A DNA stretch of 46,184 nt from a virus. Of this stretch, positions 14,035 through 21,585 are shown one piece after another (within the stretch, counting starts at the first letter, position 1; each line of letters starts with the position of its first letter). The notes beneath the pieces are model-generated. The model worked only from the letters and a program-made list of their open reading frames with translations. It was not told the origin of the DNA and did no database searches. Location of the stretch: IMG/VR virus record IMGVR_UViG_3300037560_000195, positions 1 through 46,184 of that record, one strand, 5' to 3'. The position numbers were made by a program, and so were the translations under genes.

Positions 14035-14355
14035 ATGCCCAACCAATTTCTGACCGACGAGCGCGGCGACACGCGGACTGGCGACGTAACCCATTCGACC
14101 GCCACCGTGGCCGTCACGTCCACGCTGATCGCGGCTGCGAACGCCAACCGGCGCTACCTGCTCTTGCAGAACGTCAGCGCGCAGGCCGTATTTCTCCGCT
14201 TCGACGAAGGCGCGGCCGTGCTCAACCAAGGTTTCTCACTCGCGGCCGGCGCCAGCTTCGAGTGGCCGCGCGATGCGAACAACGCCCTGTATCGCGGCGT
14301 GGTGAATGGCATCGTGGCCGCGACCACGTCGGCGGTCCTCGTCTCGGAGGCGTGA
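14035..14355 (+). CDS. Small head/tail-type structural protein, 106 aa
   Basis: Seen: 106 residues. RRYLLLQNVSAQAVFLRFDEGAA, then FSLAAGASFEW, ending LYRGVVNGIVAATTSAVL, a pattern I recognise as a small beta-sandwich found near capsid genes in many phages (often annotated as hypothetical or decoration protein). Strand-rich and acidic, no signal. GGGAT precedes the ATG weakly. Inferred: capsid decoration or completion protein. It ends directly at the next gene's start. Confidence 0.65.
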   Translation: MPNQFLTDERGDTRTGDVTHSTATVAVTSTLIAAANANRRYLLLQNVSAQAVFLRFDEGAAVLNQGFSLAAGASFEWPRDANNALYRGVVNGIVAATTSAVLVSEA

Positions 14356-14610
14356 TTGACTTCTGATCGCTGGTCGCTGGAGGCCATCTGCCGCGATTGC
14401 CGGCTCCGGGTCCGCTGGATCGTGGAGCACCACGAGTTCGTCCTCGTCGATGAGGGCACGGGAGATCCCCACCGATGCGAAAGATCTTCGACTCGATCTC
14501 CGAGCTACCCGATTCGGTCCGCGATCGACTCACCACCGCGCAGCAGCGCCAGTGGCTTCGCGTCTGGAACAGCGTCTTCGAGCGCGAGCGCGAGGGCGGA
14601 GCGAGCGTAG
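14356..14610 (+). CDS. Possible zinc-site protein; 3' half overlaps the protease gene
   Basis: Seen: TTG start at 14356 with a strong GGAGG eight bases upstream. The first 42 codons make sense (SLEAICRDCRLRVRWIV, then H39-x-C41 after C12-x2-C15, a CCHC zinc pattern). After 14475 the frame runs inside the next gene and its product becomes Ser/Arg/Pro-rich, like an out-of-frame shadow. So either the true protein is just 84 residues with a junk-like tail, or a stop was lost, or the N-terminal part is translated only weakly. Low confidence in the full length. Confidence 0.4.
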   Translation: MTSDRWSLEAICRDCRLRVRWIVEHHEFVLVDEGTGDPHRCERSSTRSPSYPIRSAIDSPPRSSASGFASGTASSSASARAERA

Positions 14611-15074
14611 AGGATGCCGAGGGCGCCGCATTCACGCAGGCGAACGGCGTCGTGAAAGGCCGGTCGCGGCTCGACTTCGACAAGCGCGTCGAGATCGAGA
14701 AGGCCGACGAAGAGCAGCAGATGGTGTGGGGATGGGCCTACCTCACGACCGACGAGAACGGCCGGCAGGTAGTCGATCACGGCGGCGACGTGGTGAGCAT
14801 CGACGAGATTCAGAAAGCCGCCGAGGAGTTCATGCTCGAAAGCCGGGTCGGCGGCGTCATGCACGAGGACCAAGCGGGGTTCGTCTCGCAGTCCATCGTG
14901 ATCACCGACGATCTCGCGCGAGAGCTGGGCTTCACCACGCGGAAGCGCGGGTGGCTGATCGGATTCAAGGTGACGGACCCCGAAGTTTGGGAAGGCGTGA
15001 AGTCGGGCCGCTTCCGAGCCTTCTCGATCGGCGGAACAGCCAACCCCGAGGAGATTCACGGTGCCGCAGCCTAA
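14475..15074 (+). CDS. XkdF-type prohead protease with N-terminal ChaB-like domain
   Basis: Seen: 199 residues. The N-terminus, LPDSVRDRLTTAQQRQWLRVWN, matches a ChaB-like helical domain. The centre and C-terminus (MVWGWAYLTTDENGRQVVDHGGD near 75, then VGGVMHEDQ near 127, VWEGVKSGRFRAFSIGG near 175) match the putative phage serine protease XkdF. Known: the family normally continues into an EVSLVD segment. Here that segment starts the next, overlapping gene, so the protein ends just at its expected core boundary. Role: maturation protease cleaving scaffold and capsid; inferred from family. Confidence 0.85.
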   Translation: MRKIFDSISELPDSVRDRLTTAQQRQWLRVWNSVFEREREGGASVEDAEGAAFTQANGVVKGRSRLDFDKRVEIEKADEEQQMVWGWAYLTTDENGRQVVDHGGDVVSIDEIQKAAEEFMLESRVGGVMHEDQAGFVSQSIVITDDLARELGFTTRKRGWLIGFKVTDPEVWEGVKSGRFRAFSIGGTANPEEIHGAAA

Positions 15075-16683
15075 ACAGCGCCTCCGGAATCTCAAGGTGC
15101 GCGAGGTTTCGCTCGTCGATGACGGCGACAATCCCGGCGCGCGCGTCGTCCTGTTCAAGCTCCGCAACTCCAACGGGAAGGGCGGCTACGACGCCAAGCG
15201 CCGATCGCGAACGAATCAGCCGGGCATGCCGGGCTACGACCCGAGCAAGCGCCGCGTCGGCAAGCAACCGACCGTGGCCAGCGTGCACGTCGATGGAACC
15301 GGCGACGATGACGAGCGCCAGCGAAGAGGCGAGCGCGCGCGCCAACGGAGGCTGCGCCGGCACAAGGTGACGAAGGCCACGGCGACCACCTCTTCGGATG
15401 GCGCCGATCCGCATACGCACGAGCTGGAGTTTCCCGACGGGCCGATCGAGGCCGGGCGGTTCATCACCAGCGAGGTGCAGGATCACACGCACGAGGTCGA
15501 GCTACCAGATCTCGACCCGGGCGATAGCTTCACCCTCACGACCAGCCTCTCGGACGTTCCCTCGCCGCATACGCACGAGGTCACGGCCACGGCGGTCGAG
15601 AGCGTGATCAACCGACGTGGAGGGTCAACGATGAAGTGGCTCGACCGATTCGCGGACACGATTCGCGATTGGGCCGGAAAGGAACCGGACGAGGAGCTGG
15701 AGAAGCGGCTGTTCGAGGACATCAGAGACGAGCGCATGACCGAGCAGGTTGCCGAGGCTCTGATGAACCGGGTCGGGGATCTGGCGCAGAGCGTGCGCGA
15801 GATCATGTTCGGCCCCGAGTCGATGGACGACGGGTTCGAGCCGCAGCAGGCCATCGCCGAAACGCTCAAGCAATTCGCGAGTGCGATGGACGATGAGCTT
15901 ACCGGGATCTTCGCCGGCCAGATCGCCAAGCGGTTCGATCAGAGCGACGACGGTGCTCCGACCGACGCGCAGATTGCCGAGATCTTGACCGATCTCTTCA
16001 CCACGACGGGGGAACCGGCCCCCGGCGCAACCCACAAGGAGGGTCACATGGACCTCTCGAAGCTCAGCAAGGAAGACCGCGCAGAGGTCGAGGCGGCGCT
16101 GGAAAAGGCCGGCACCGCGGACGATCTCACCACGAAGCTCGCTGCGTCCGAAGCGGAGGTCGCGAAGCTGAAGGATCCCGAGGAAGGCGACCCCGATCCG
16201 CTGGAGTCGCTGCCGGAGGACGTTCGCAAGGTGGTCGATCCGCTCCTGAAGCACGCAACCGACGAAGCCACGAAGGCGACCGAGGAGAACGCGGGGCTTC
16301 GCAAGCGGCTCGACAAGATCGAGGCCGACAACGAGCGCGCGACGTTCGCCAAGGCCATCGGAGATCTCACCGGCCTGCCGCAGAAGCGCGACGAGATCGT
16401 GGATCTGCTCTGGACGATGACCGATGCGGACGCGCGGGCGACGATGCAGAAGAACCTCGAAGCTGCGGCAGCCGCCGCGCGCCGAGGCAACGTGTTCGGC
16501 GAGATCGGGTCGGGCATGGGTGCCGACTCGGGCACCGCCTACGCGAAGATCGAGGCGGCAGCCGAAGAGATCCGGAAGGTCAACCCCAAGCTGACGGAAG
16601 CGGCGGCGCGGGCGCAGGCCATGAACGAGAACCCGGATCTCTACGACGCCTACCTCGAAGAGTCGGCACCGCCGCTCAACTAG
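15061..16683 (+). CDS. Protease C-terminal/HTHE-repeat/scaffold protein with nested starts
   Basis: Seen: 540 residues from GTG 15061, overlapping the protease gene by 14 bases and preceded by GAGGAG. Segments: LRNLKVREVSLVDDGDNPGA (the usual XkdF-family continuation); a basic linker; three HTHE motifs (DPHTHEL, DHTHEV, PHTHEV) around residues 116-178; then helical, coiled-coil-rich sequence to the end. Strong internal ribosome sites lie before in-frame ATGs at 15631 and 16048, giving products of 350 and 211 residues. Known: scaffold proteins often share the protease reading frame. Inferred: one ORF giving a protease-linked long form and a short scaffold. Confidence 0.8.
   Translation: MPQPKQRLRNLKVREVSLVDDGDNPGARVVLFKLRNSNGKGGYDAKRRSRTNQPGMPGYDPSKRRVGKQPTVASVHVDGTGDDDERQRRGERARQRRLRRHKVTKATATTSSDGADPHTHELEFPDGPIEAGRFITSEVQDHTHEVELPDLDPGDSFTLTTSLSDVPSPHTHEVTATAVESVINRRGGSTMKWLDRFADTIRDWAGKEPDEELEKRLFEDIRDERMTEQVAEALMNRVGDLAQSVREIMFGPESMDDGFEPQQAIAETLKQFASAMDDELTGIFAGQIAKRFDQSDDGAPTDAQIAEILTDLFTTTGEPAPGATHKEGHMDLSKLSKEDRAEVEAALEKAGTADDLTTKLAASEAEVAKLKDPEEGDPDPLESLPEDVRKVVDPLLKHATDEATKATEENAGLRKRLDKIEADNERATFAKAIGDLTGLPQKRDEIVDLLWTMTDADARATMQKNLEAAAAAARRGNVFGEIGSGMGADSGTAYAKIEAAAEEIRKVNPKLTEAAARAQAMNENPDLYDAYLEESAPPLN
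15619..15633 (+). promoter_or_regulatory. Internal ribosome site and in-frame ATG (product from 15631)
   Basis: Seen: GGAGGG at 15619-15624 is six bases before the ATG at 15631, in the frame of the 540-residue ORF and just after the HTHE-repeat segment. Initiation here would give a 350-residue protein lacking the protease continuation and the histidine motifs. Confidence 0.45.
16048..16683 (+). CDS. Nested scaffold protein from an internal start, 211 aa
   Basis: Seen: ATG 16048 is in frame with the 540-residue ORF and preceded at 16036-16043 by AAGGAGGG, a near-perfect Shine-Dalgarno at ideal spacing, better than that of most genes here. The product begins MDLSKLSKEDRAEVEAAL and is a strongly charged coiled coil (heptads from about 1-130), with a conserved-looking C-terminal helix (KVNPKLTEAAARAQAMNENPDL). 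Known: lambda C/Nu3 and other phages make scaffold by such nested initiation. Inferred: this is the assembly core scaffold. Expression is unproven. Confidence 0.65.
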   Translation: MDLSKLSKEDRAEVEAALEKAGTADDLTTKLAASEAEVAKLKDPEEGDPDPLESLPEDVRKVVDPLLKHATDEATKATEENAGLRKRLDKIEADNERATFAKAIGDLTGLPQKRDEIVDLLWTMTDADARATMQKNLEAAAAAARRGNVFGEIGSGMGADSGTAYAKIEAAAEEIRKVNPKLTEAAARAQAMNENPDLYDAYLEESAPPLN

Positions 16684-16728
16684 GCGGCGCGTCTCCACCT
16701 CAACCCATCATCGAAAGGGAGGTCAGAA

Positions 16729-17079
16729 ATGGCTTTCGAGATTCCCGGTTTCAGTTTCTCTCTGGAGGCGGCGGCGGACCTGAGTGTGACGGGTCAGTTC
16801 CTCGCCCTCGTCGCAGACGGCAGCGGCAACGCCGCGCTTGCGGGAGCTGCCGCCACGATCATCGGCGTCCTGCAGAACGACCCGGTCCTCGGGCAAGCGG
16901 CGGCGATTATGAACAAGGGCGTGACCAAGATGGAAGCGGGCGCCGCGATCGCGGCAGGTGCCGGCATCGAGACGAACGCCTCGGCGCAGGCAATCACGCT
17001 CGTCGTCGGCGATCGCGTCGGGACGGCACTTCAGGCCGCAAGCGGTGCGGGGGAGATCATCTCCGTTCTGCTCGCTTAG
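16729..17079 (+). CDS. Capsid cement/decoration protein (DUF2190-like)
   Basis: Seen: 116 residues directly upstream of the major capsid gene, preceded by GGGAGG. Composition is Ala/Gly/Val-rich with repeated strand turns: GQFLALVADGSGNAALAGAAATIIGVLQNDPVLGQAAAIM. Known: DUF2190 capsid cement proteins share this GxFV..d.dG.......a..GVl......GQ....a arrangement and bind the capsid exterior. Soluble, no signal. Paired with the capsid gene 44 bases downstream, it is expected in high copy number. Fairly confident family call. Confidence 0.75.
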   Translation: MAFEIPGFSFSLEAAADLSVTGQFLALVADGSGNAALAGAAATIIGVLQNDPVLGQAAAIMNKGVTKMEAGAAIAAGAGIETNASAQAITLVVGDRVGTALQAASGAGEIISVLLA

Positions 17080-17123
17080 TCGCTGGCTAGCGGCACAACC
17101 TCAACTTCACAGGAGGAGTCACC

Positions 17124-18110
17124 ATGACTCAGCGGAGTGTTCGCTTCGCGAAGGCGCAGCCGACCGTCAGCGACGTTCATATCAATCGTCCGCTGACCGA
17201 CATCTCGGTCGCGTTCATGCAGGACGCCGCGGACTTCGTGGCCGATCGCGTGTTCCCGACGGTGCCGGTTGCAAAGCAGTCGGATCTCTACTTCGTCTAC
17301 GCTCGCGAAGACTGGTATCGGTCGATGGCGGAACGCCGGGCACCGGGGACCGAGAGCGCGGGCAGCGGGTGGAATCTGGCAACTCAGTCGTACTTCGCGC
17401 ACAAGTACGCGATCCACAAGGACGTCTCGGATGACATCCGAGCCAACGCCGACGCTGCCATTCGCATCGATCAGGATGCCACGCAGTTCGTCACGCAGCA
17501 GTGCATGCTCATTCGGGAGATCACGTGGCGCGACAACTACTTCGTGACCGGAGTTTGGACGAACGAGTCCACGCCGGCCGTGTTGTGGTCGGCTGGCGGC
17601 TCGACGCCGATCGAGGACATCCGCGCGGAGATCATCAACGTCAAGGCGGCGACCGGCTTCCGGCCGAACGTGGTCGTCATGTCGCCTCGGGTTTGGGCGG
17701 TCCTCCAAGACCACCCGGATTTCGTCTCGCGGGTGAACGCGGGGCAGACCCCCGTCGGCCCGGCGATGGTGAACCTGCAGGCCTTCTCGGCGGTGCTGGA
17801 GATCGACGAGACGATGATCGCTTGGGGCGTGGAAAACTCCGCGGTCGAGGGAGCAGCGGAGGCCACCGACTTCTTGGTCGGCGACAACCTGCTCCTCGCC
17901 TATCGGGCGCCCGCGCCCTCGCTGCTCCAGCCCTCGGCCGGGTACACCTTCGCGTGGACCGGGCTGCTCGGAGCTGGCGCGTTCGGCAACCGGATCAAGC
18001 GGTTCCGGATCGAGCGGATCGAGAGCGATCGGATCGAGTGCGAGCTGGCGTTCGACACCGCGATCGTCGGTGCTGATCTGGCGCACTTCTTCCTGCAGCC
18101 GATCGCCTAA
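17124..18110 (+). CDS. Major capsid protein
   Basis: Seen: 328 residues; a strong GGAGGAG ribosome site precedes the ATG, fitting high expression. N-terminus (RPLTDISVAFMQDAADFVADRVFPTVPV) and the internal SQSYFAHKYAIHKDVSDDIRANAD-type helix look like HK97-fold capsid proteins that lack a long delta domain. The C-terminus ends with mixed strands (IESDRIECELAFDTAIVGADLAHFF). Known: this gene position, after scaffold and cement, is that of the major capsid. Processing by the XkdF-like protease is possible, but no cleavage site is obvious. Followed by a neck gene. Confidence 0.85.
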   Translation: MTQRSVRFAKAQPTVSDVHINRPLTDISVAFMQDAADFVADRVFPTVPVAKQSDLYFVYAREDWYRSMAERRAPGTESAGSGWNLATQSYFAHKYAIHKDVSDDIRANADAAIRIDQDATQFVTQQCMLIREITWRDNYFVTGVWTNESTPAVLWSAGGSTPIEDIRAEIINVKAATGFRPNVVVMSPRVWAVLQDHPDFVSRVNAGQTPVGPAMVNLQAFSAVLEIDETMIAWGVENSAVEGAAEATDFLVGDNLLLAYRAPAPSLLQPSAGYTFAWTGLLGAGAFGNRIKRFRIERIESDRIECELAFDTAIVGADLAHFFLQPIA

Positions 18111-18151
18111 GCGGCGGAATCCGGCTAAGCTGCTTCCCAAGGGAGGTGTTC

Positions 18152-18586
18152 ATGGCTGAGGCGGAGTACGTCGCATTGCGGCGAATGACCGTGCACGAGC
18201 TTGACGACCAAGGGGAGCCTCGTCTCGGCGGAGACGGTCGCCCGATCCTGCGAGAGCTGGGTCCGGGCGATCCGATCCCCGAGGCCGGGAGCTGGAGCAA
18301 TCTGTGGCGAGAGGTGCGCGCGGGCCGCGTCGGGCTGGCTGGAACCCCGTTCTCGGGGCCAGCGCTCGCCGATTCGATGCGCCGGAAGGCGGCGGATACC
18401 GGGAGGCCTCAGCGCCCGACCCGGCGCCGGCACAAGGCCGCAGCGAAGGCCGAGAGGCCTGCAGTCGAGCGGCCTCGCAGTCGCGAAGCGGCTGCAGCTG
18501 CGCCCGAGCCCGAGCCGGAGCAGCCCATCGCGGACGTAGCTCCTCGATCGGCCGGCGCGGAGGCGGATCCAGAACTGGAGGGGTAG
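18152..18586 (+). CDS. Hypothetical head-neck region protein, Ala/Pro/Arg-rich tail
   Basis: Seen: 144 residues from ATG 18152, five bases after GGGAGG; a GTG six bases upstream lies in the ribosome site itself and is rejected. Residues 1-80 are mixed alpha/beta (VALRRMTVHELDDQGEPRLGGDG, then SWSNLWREVRAGRVG), and 85-144 are low complexity, rich in Arg/Lys then Ala/Pro/Glu, probably flexible. It sits between capsid and head-tail connector. No catalytic motif. Role unknown; a capsid-vertex or linker role is possible. Confidence 0.6.
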   Translation: MAEAEYVALRRMTVHELDDQGEPRLGGDGRPILRELGPGDPIPEAGSWSNLWREVRAGRVGLAGTPFSGPALADSMRRKAADTGRPQRPTRRRHKAAAKAERPAVERPRSREAAAAAPEPEPEQPIADVAPRSAGAEADPELEG

Positions 18587-18589
18587 CCG

Positions 18590-19048
18590 ATGGCCATTAC
18601 GGACGCCGCGACCTATGGGGCGGATCCGGCCAACAGCCAGATCGACGAGATGCGGCTGCTGATCGGTGACACCGATTGCGCGAACCCTTGCCTGCTGGAT
18701 TCGGAGCTGCAGTTCTTCGTCTCGGAAGCGGGCAGCACGGCCTACGGGTCCGTCCTCGCCGCCGAAGCGTGCGCGGCGAAGTGCGCGAGCCAAGTCGATG
18801 TTGCAACGGGCGCGGTTCGCAAGACGCTGAGCCAGAAGTTCGCGCAGTACAAGCTCGTCGTGAAGAACCTGAAGGCGCGAGCCGATGAGATTGGCGGCGC
18901 TCCGGTCTTCACCGCTCTCACCAAGAGCGACAAGCGGGCGGATCTGCTCGACGCCGATCTCGTGCAGCCGAATTTCCGGCTGAAGCAAGACGACAACCCG
19001 CGCAAGGTCGCCGCGGACGACGAGAGGCTTACCGGCCTGATCCCGTAG
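18590..19048 (+). CDS. Head-tail connector/adaptor protein
   Basis: Seen: 152 residues. IDEMRLLIGDTDCANPCLLDSELQFFVSEAGS near the N-terminus is the hallmark of the phage adaptor family (MRxLIGDTD...LL.D.El.fFl), followed by alanine-rich helices that contain ASQVDVATGAVRKTLSQKFAQYK. Known: this all-helical protein docks on the portal and begins the neck. Its C-terminus (DLLDADLVQPNFRLKQDDN) resembles the binding tail. Position after the capsid genes supports it. Two cysteines (C30, C34) are not expected in the family and may be incidental. Confidence 0.8.
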   Translation: MAITDAATYGADPANSQIDEMRLLIGDTDCANPCLLDSELQFFVSEAGSTAYGSVLAAEACAAKCASQVDVATGAVRKTLSQKFAQYKLVVKNLKARADEIGGAPVFTALTKSDKRADLLDADLVQPNFRLKQDDNPRKVAADDERLTGLIP

Positions 19049-19059
19049 GGAGATCCCGA

Positions 19060-19413
19060 GTGATCGAACGCGAGCTGGCAAACGTGTTCGACCTGACACT
19101 CCTGCGCCCGGTTCGCACCGGACCCGGTTTGGATACGGTCGGCACTCCCGTCACCATCGCCGAAAACCTCTGCGCCATCTACGAGCCGGTGCAGATTCTC
19201 TTTCGCGATCTCGACAACCGGGAGATCACGCTCACGTCGAAGTTCTGGATCGATCCGTGCGATTCGAGCGGCAACGCGCTCGACATTCGCGCGAACGACT
19301 GGCTTCAATTCACCGACTTTCGCGGAGTGCTCCAGAAAGAGCAGCAGATCCGGCGCGTCTCCCCGTGGTTCATCGGGCGCGAGCTTGATCACATCACCTT
19401 GGAGATCGGCTGA
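19060..19413 (+). CDS. Head-closure/stopper protein (putative)
   Basis: Seen: 117 residues; GTG start 19060, eleven bases after the connector stop, with AGGGAG upstream. Strand-rich sequence (FDLTLLRPVRTGPGLDTVGTPVTIAEN, then LTSKFWIDPCDSS, then DWLQFTDFRGVLQKEQQ). This is the size, order and beta-type fold of head-closure proteins that follow the adaptor. No conserved motif decides it. It ends overlapping the next start by one base. Role is inferred from gene order, moderately sure. Confidence 0.65.
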   Translation: MIERELANVFDLTLLRPVRTGPGLDTVGTPVTIAENLCAIYEPVQILFRDLDNREITLTSKFWIDPCDSSGNALDIRANDWLQFTDFRGVLQKEQQIRRVSPWFIGRELDHITLEIG

Positions 19414-19808
19414 TGCCAGTCGAGGGCGCGGACGTGATCGCGAAGCGGTTTCGGCTGCTCGCGCGCGGAGTGACCGAAGCGATCGAGGACGAGATGAACG
19501 ATGTGGCCGAGGAGCTGCTATCCGACTCGCGCGATCTCTCGCCGCAGCTCACGGGTGCGCTGATCGCTTCCTCGGGGGTCGATTCGCTCGACCGAAGGCG
19601 GGACGGCGAGTTCATCCGCTCGATCTTCTACGACACCCCGTATGCGGTGGCTCAGCACGAAGGCAGCTTCAACCCCGGTCCGATCACCCGGCAGAAGCCG
19701 GGCGCGGGCCGGAAGTACCTGCAGCGCGCCTACGATGCGAAAAAGCGCAAGATCATCGAGCGGATCGGTCGCCGCACCGAGCAGGCGATGCGCTTCGTTC
19801 TGAGGTGA
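19413..19808 (+). CDS. HK97 gp10-like neck protein
   Basis: Seen: 131 residues with an N-terminal helical region (VIAKRFRLLARGVTEAIEDEMNDVAEELL), then SPQLTGALIASSG and FYDTPYAVAQHEGSF near 85, then PGAGRKYLQRAYDAKKRK. The TPYAxxQHEG...G.KYL..A pattern is characteristic of gp10-type neck proteins. Known: these complete the tail interface. The start overlaps the previous gene's stop. Length is typical. Confident on family, moderately on exact role. Confidence 0.75.
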   Translation: MPVEGADVIAKRFRLLARGVTEAIEDEMNDVAEELLSDSRDLSPQLTGALIASSGVDSLDRRRDGEFIRSIFYDTPYAVAQHEGSFNPGPITRQKPGAGRKYLQRAYDAKKRKIIERIGRRTEQAMRFVLR

Positions 19809-19812
19809 GCCG

Positions 19813-20331
19813 ATGGCGCTAGGTCTTGAGCAGGCACTCGCCGAGTTTCTGAGCGCGCCGCCTCCGCCGACCCCTTCGTTCGGTGGCCTCTACGATGATG
19901 CAGACCCGGCTCAACGGGTGATCTTCGTCATCGAAGAGCCGCCTGTTCCTACCGACGACACCGACGATGCCAGCGCCCTCGGTGGCTATATCACCACGGC
20001 CGACCTTGCCATCTCGGTCTTCACCGATGGAGGCGAACCGCCGCAACTGCTGCTCGGCGAAACGTGGACGATCACGATTCAGGTTCGCCATCCCACCTAC
20101 GAGACGGCGATGCAAACGCAGCACGCAATCCAACAGTTGCTGCAGGAGAACGGAGGCCAGAGCAACGGGGCCAACCCTCTCGCGCAAGGCCTGTTCCGGG
20201 GCATCTCGATCTGGCGAATCACGGCGGACTTCCCGCCACTCCGCCTCGGCAGGGACCGGGACGGGCAGGACGGGCGATATCGGACGACGCAGTCGTTCAC
20301 CGTTCGCACGAAACCCATCACCTTCAGCTAG
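19813..20331 (+). CDS. Tail terminator/tail completion protein (putative)
   Basis: Seen: 172 residues with a helical start, long strands in the middle (DLAISVFTDGGEPPQLLLGETWTITIQVRH) and a basic end (LRLGRDRDGQDGRYRTTQSFTVRTK). The ETWTITIQVRHPTYETA then helical IQQLLQ arrangement resembles tail-terminator proteins, which cap the tail tube. Known: this protein typically precedes the major tail protein, exactly its position here. No diagnostic motif, so the name is inference from order and fold look. Confidence 0.65.
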   Translation: MALGLEQALAEFLSAPPPPTPSFGGLYDDADPAQRVIFVIEEPPVPTDDTDDASALGGYITTADLAISVFTDGGEPPQLLLGETWTITIQVRHPTYETAMQTQHAIQQLLQENGGQSNGANPLAQGLFRGISIWRITADFPPLRLGRDRDGQDGRYRTTQSFTVRTKPITFS

Positions 20332-20347
20332 CTAGGGAGGACGATCA

Positions 20348-21454
20348 ATGTCCGTACAGCCGCGACCGACCGATACCATTACGGTCGATTTTCTGCAGCT
20401 CGGCATGCCCTACATCGAGTTCGCGCCCGCTCTTTCGGGTGGCGCGTTCGGCCCCTTCCGGTCGCTCGGTGTGGTGGATAGCGCCGAGATTGCGAAGACG
20501 ATCGAACTTGCCACGTTGCGCTCCGCTCAGTCGGGCACGAGCGTCAAGCTCCGCGAGCTGGTGCGCTCGTTCGATGCGATCCTGAACGTCGGGCTCTTCC
20601 AGCACTCGCCCGAGAACATGCAGCTGATGTTCGGATCCTCGACGCTGGTGGACGTGACCGCGAACCCCGCCGCGAGCATCGTGGGCGATCCGTTCGTGCT
20701 GACCGACAACAATCAAGACTTCCTCGATCTGAGCGAGCAGCTGATCGACGAGGCCACCGTCGTGATCACGGCGGATCAGAACGTGCTCGAACCCATCGGC
20801 ACCGGGCAGGGCGGAACCTTCGGCGAAACCACGGGCGACTTCCGGCTCGACTTCAAGATCTCGGTGATCGGCGACGTGACGCTCTATCAGGAGACGACCG
20901 GGACCGTGGTGGTCGATCGCACCGCCGATCTCGTGGCGGGCGCCGCGCCGCTGGCCGGGCAAATCGGCATCGAGGTGGGAGCGACCGCGATCAGCGGCCA
21001 GATCACCTATCCCGCGGGCGAAGCTCCGGCATCCGGCGTCGTCATCGAGGCGACCTACGAGCCCACGTTCGCGACCGTGCTCAACACCGACTTCACCGTC
21101 GATCCGCAGCCCGGCCGCGTTCGCTTGCTCGATTTCGAGACGACCACCCCCAACACCGAGCCGTTTCGGCAGTTCCAAACGATGGAGGCCGACTACGACT
21201 TCAACCAGATCGACCACGACGAGATCACGCCGTTCACGCAGTTCACTTTCTCGGGGCAGACCCGGATCCGGCTGCTGACCGACGTGGGGATCAACATGAT
21301 CTGGACGATCCCGGTGTCCAGCGTGCGCGTGACCGACGACGCCTTCGTCTTCAATCGCGACGAGTTTCAGGTGACATCGCTCGTCATCGACATCCTCGAC
21401 GCTGGCGGCTCGGTCCGCTTCGGCGTCATGGAGGTCTACCCGGAAACGCCGTAA
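20348..21454 (+). CDS. Major tail (tube) protein
   Basis: Seen: 368 residues with a strong GGAGG before the ATG. Mostly beta strands; N-terminal DTITVDFLQLGMPYIEF. The middle contains Ig-like repeated turns (GTVVVDRTADLVAGAAP, QITYPAGEAPASGVVIEATYEP). Near the C-terminus, VTDDAFVFNRDEFQVTSLVI. Its place between the terminator protein and the tail chaperones is diagnostic of the tail tube. The length, longer than the smallest tube proteins, suggests an extra domain. A rho-independent terminator follows at once. Confidence 0.8.
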   Translation: MSVQPRPTDTITVDFLQLGMPYIEFAPALSGGAFGPFRSLGVVDSAEIAKTIELATLRSAQSGTSVKLRELVRSFDAILNVGLFQHSPENMQLMFGSSTLVDVTANPAASIVGDPFVLTDNNQDFLDLSEQLIDEATVVITADQNVLEPIGTGQGGTFGETTGDFRLDFKISVIGDVTLYQETTGTVVVDRTADLVAGAAPLAGQIGIEVGATAISGQITYPAGEAPASGVVIEATYEPTFATVLNTDFTVDPQPGRVRLLDFETTTPNTEPFRQFQTMEADYDFNQIDHDEITPFTQFTFSGQTRIRLLTDVGINMIWTIPVSSVRVTDDAFVFNRDEFQVTSLVIDILDAGGSVRFGVMEVYPETP

Positions 21455-21485
21455 GCCGGTGATCCTACTGCCGAAAGAACCCCGT

Positions 21486-21522
21486 GCCCCCGCTCGTGCT
21501 TCGGCCGGGCGGGGGCCTTTTT
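21486..21522 (+). terminator. Rho-independent terminator after the major tail gene
   Basis: Seen: GCCCCCGC (21486-21493), a 15-base loop and GCGGGGGC (21509-21516) form a perfect 8-bp stem, followed by CTTTTT. It lies 32 bases after the tail-tube stop and before the chaperone genes, so it should lower transcription of tail chaperones relative to the tube protein. Confidence 0.85.
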
Positions 21523-21532
21523 CGTTCTCGGA

Positions 21533-21561
21533 TAGACGGGCTCAGCTCGCTCAGGTAGCCT
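21533..21561 (+). promoter_or_regulatory. Probable promoter for chaperone and tape-measure genes
   Basis: Seen: TAGACG, a 17-bp spacer, TAGCCT, immediately after the terminator and 24 bases before the chaperone ATG. The layout repeats that at 3587-3615 (TCGACC, 17 bp, TAGCCT). Inferred: a new transcript starts here after termination; the hexamers differ from the early-promoter pair. Confidence 0.4.
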
Positions 21562-21585
21562 AGCCGGCAACCGGGGAGGGCGTGC

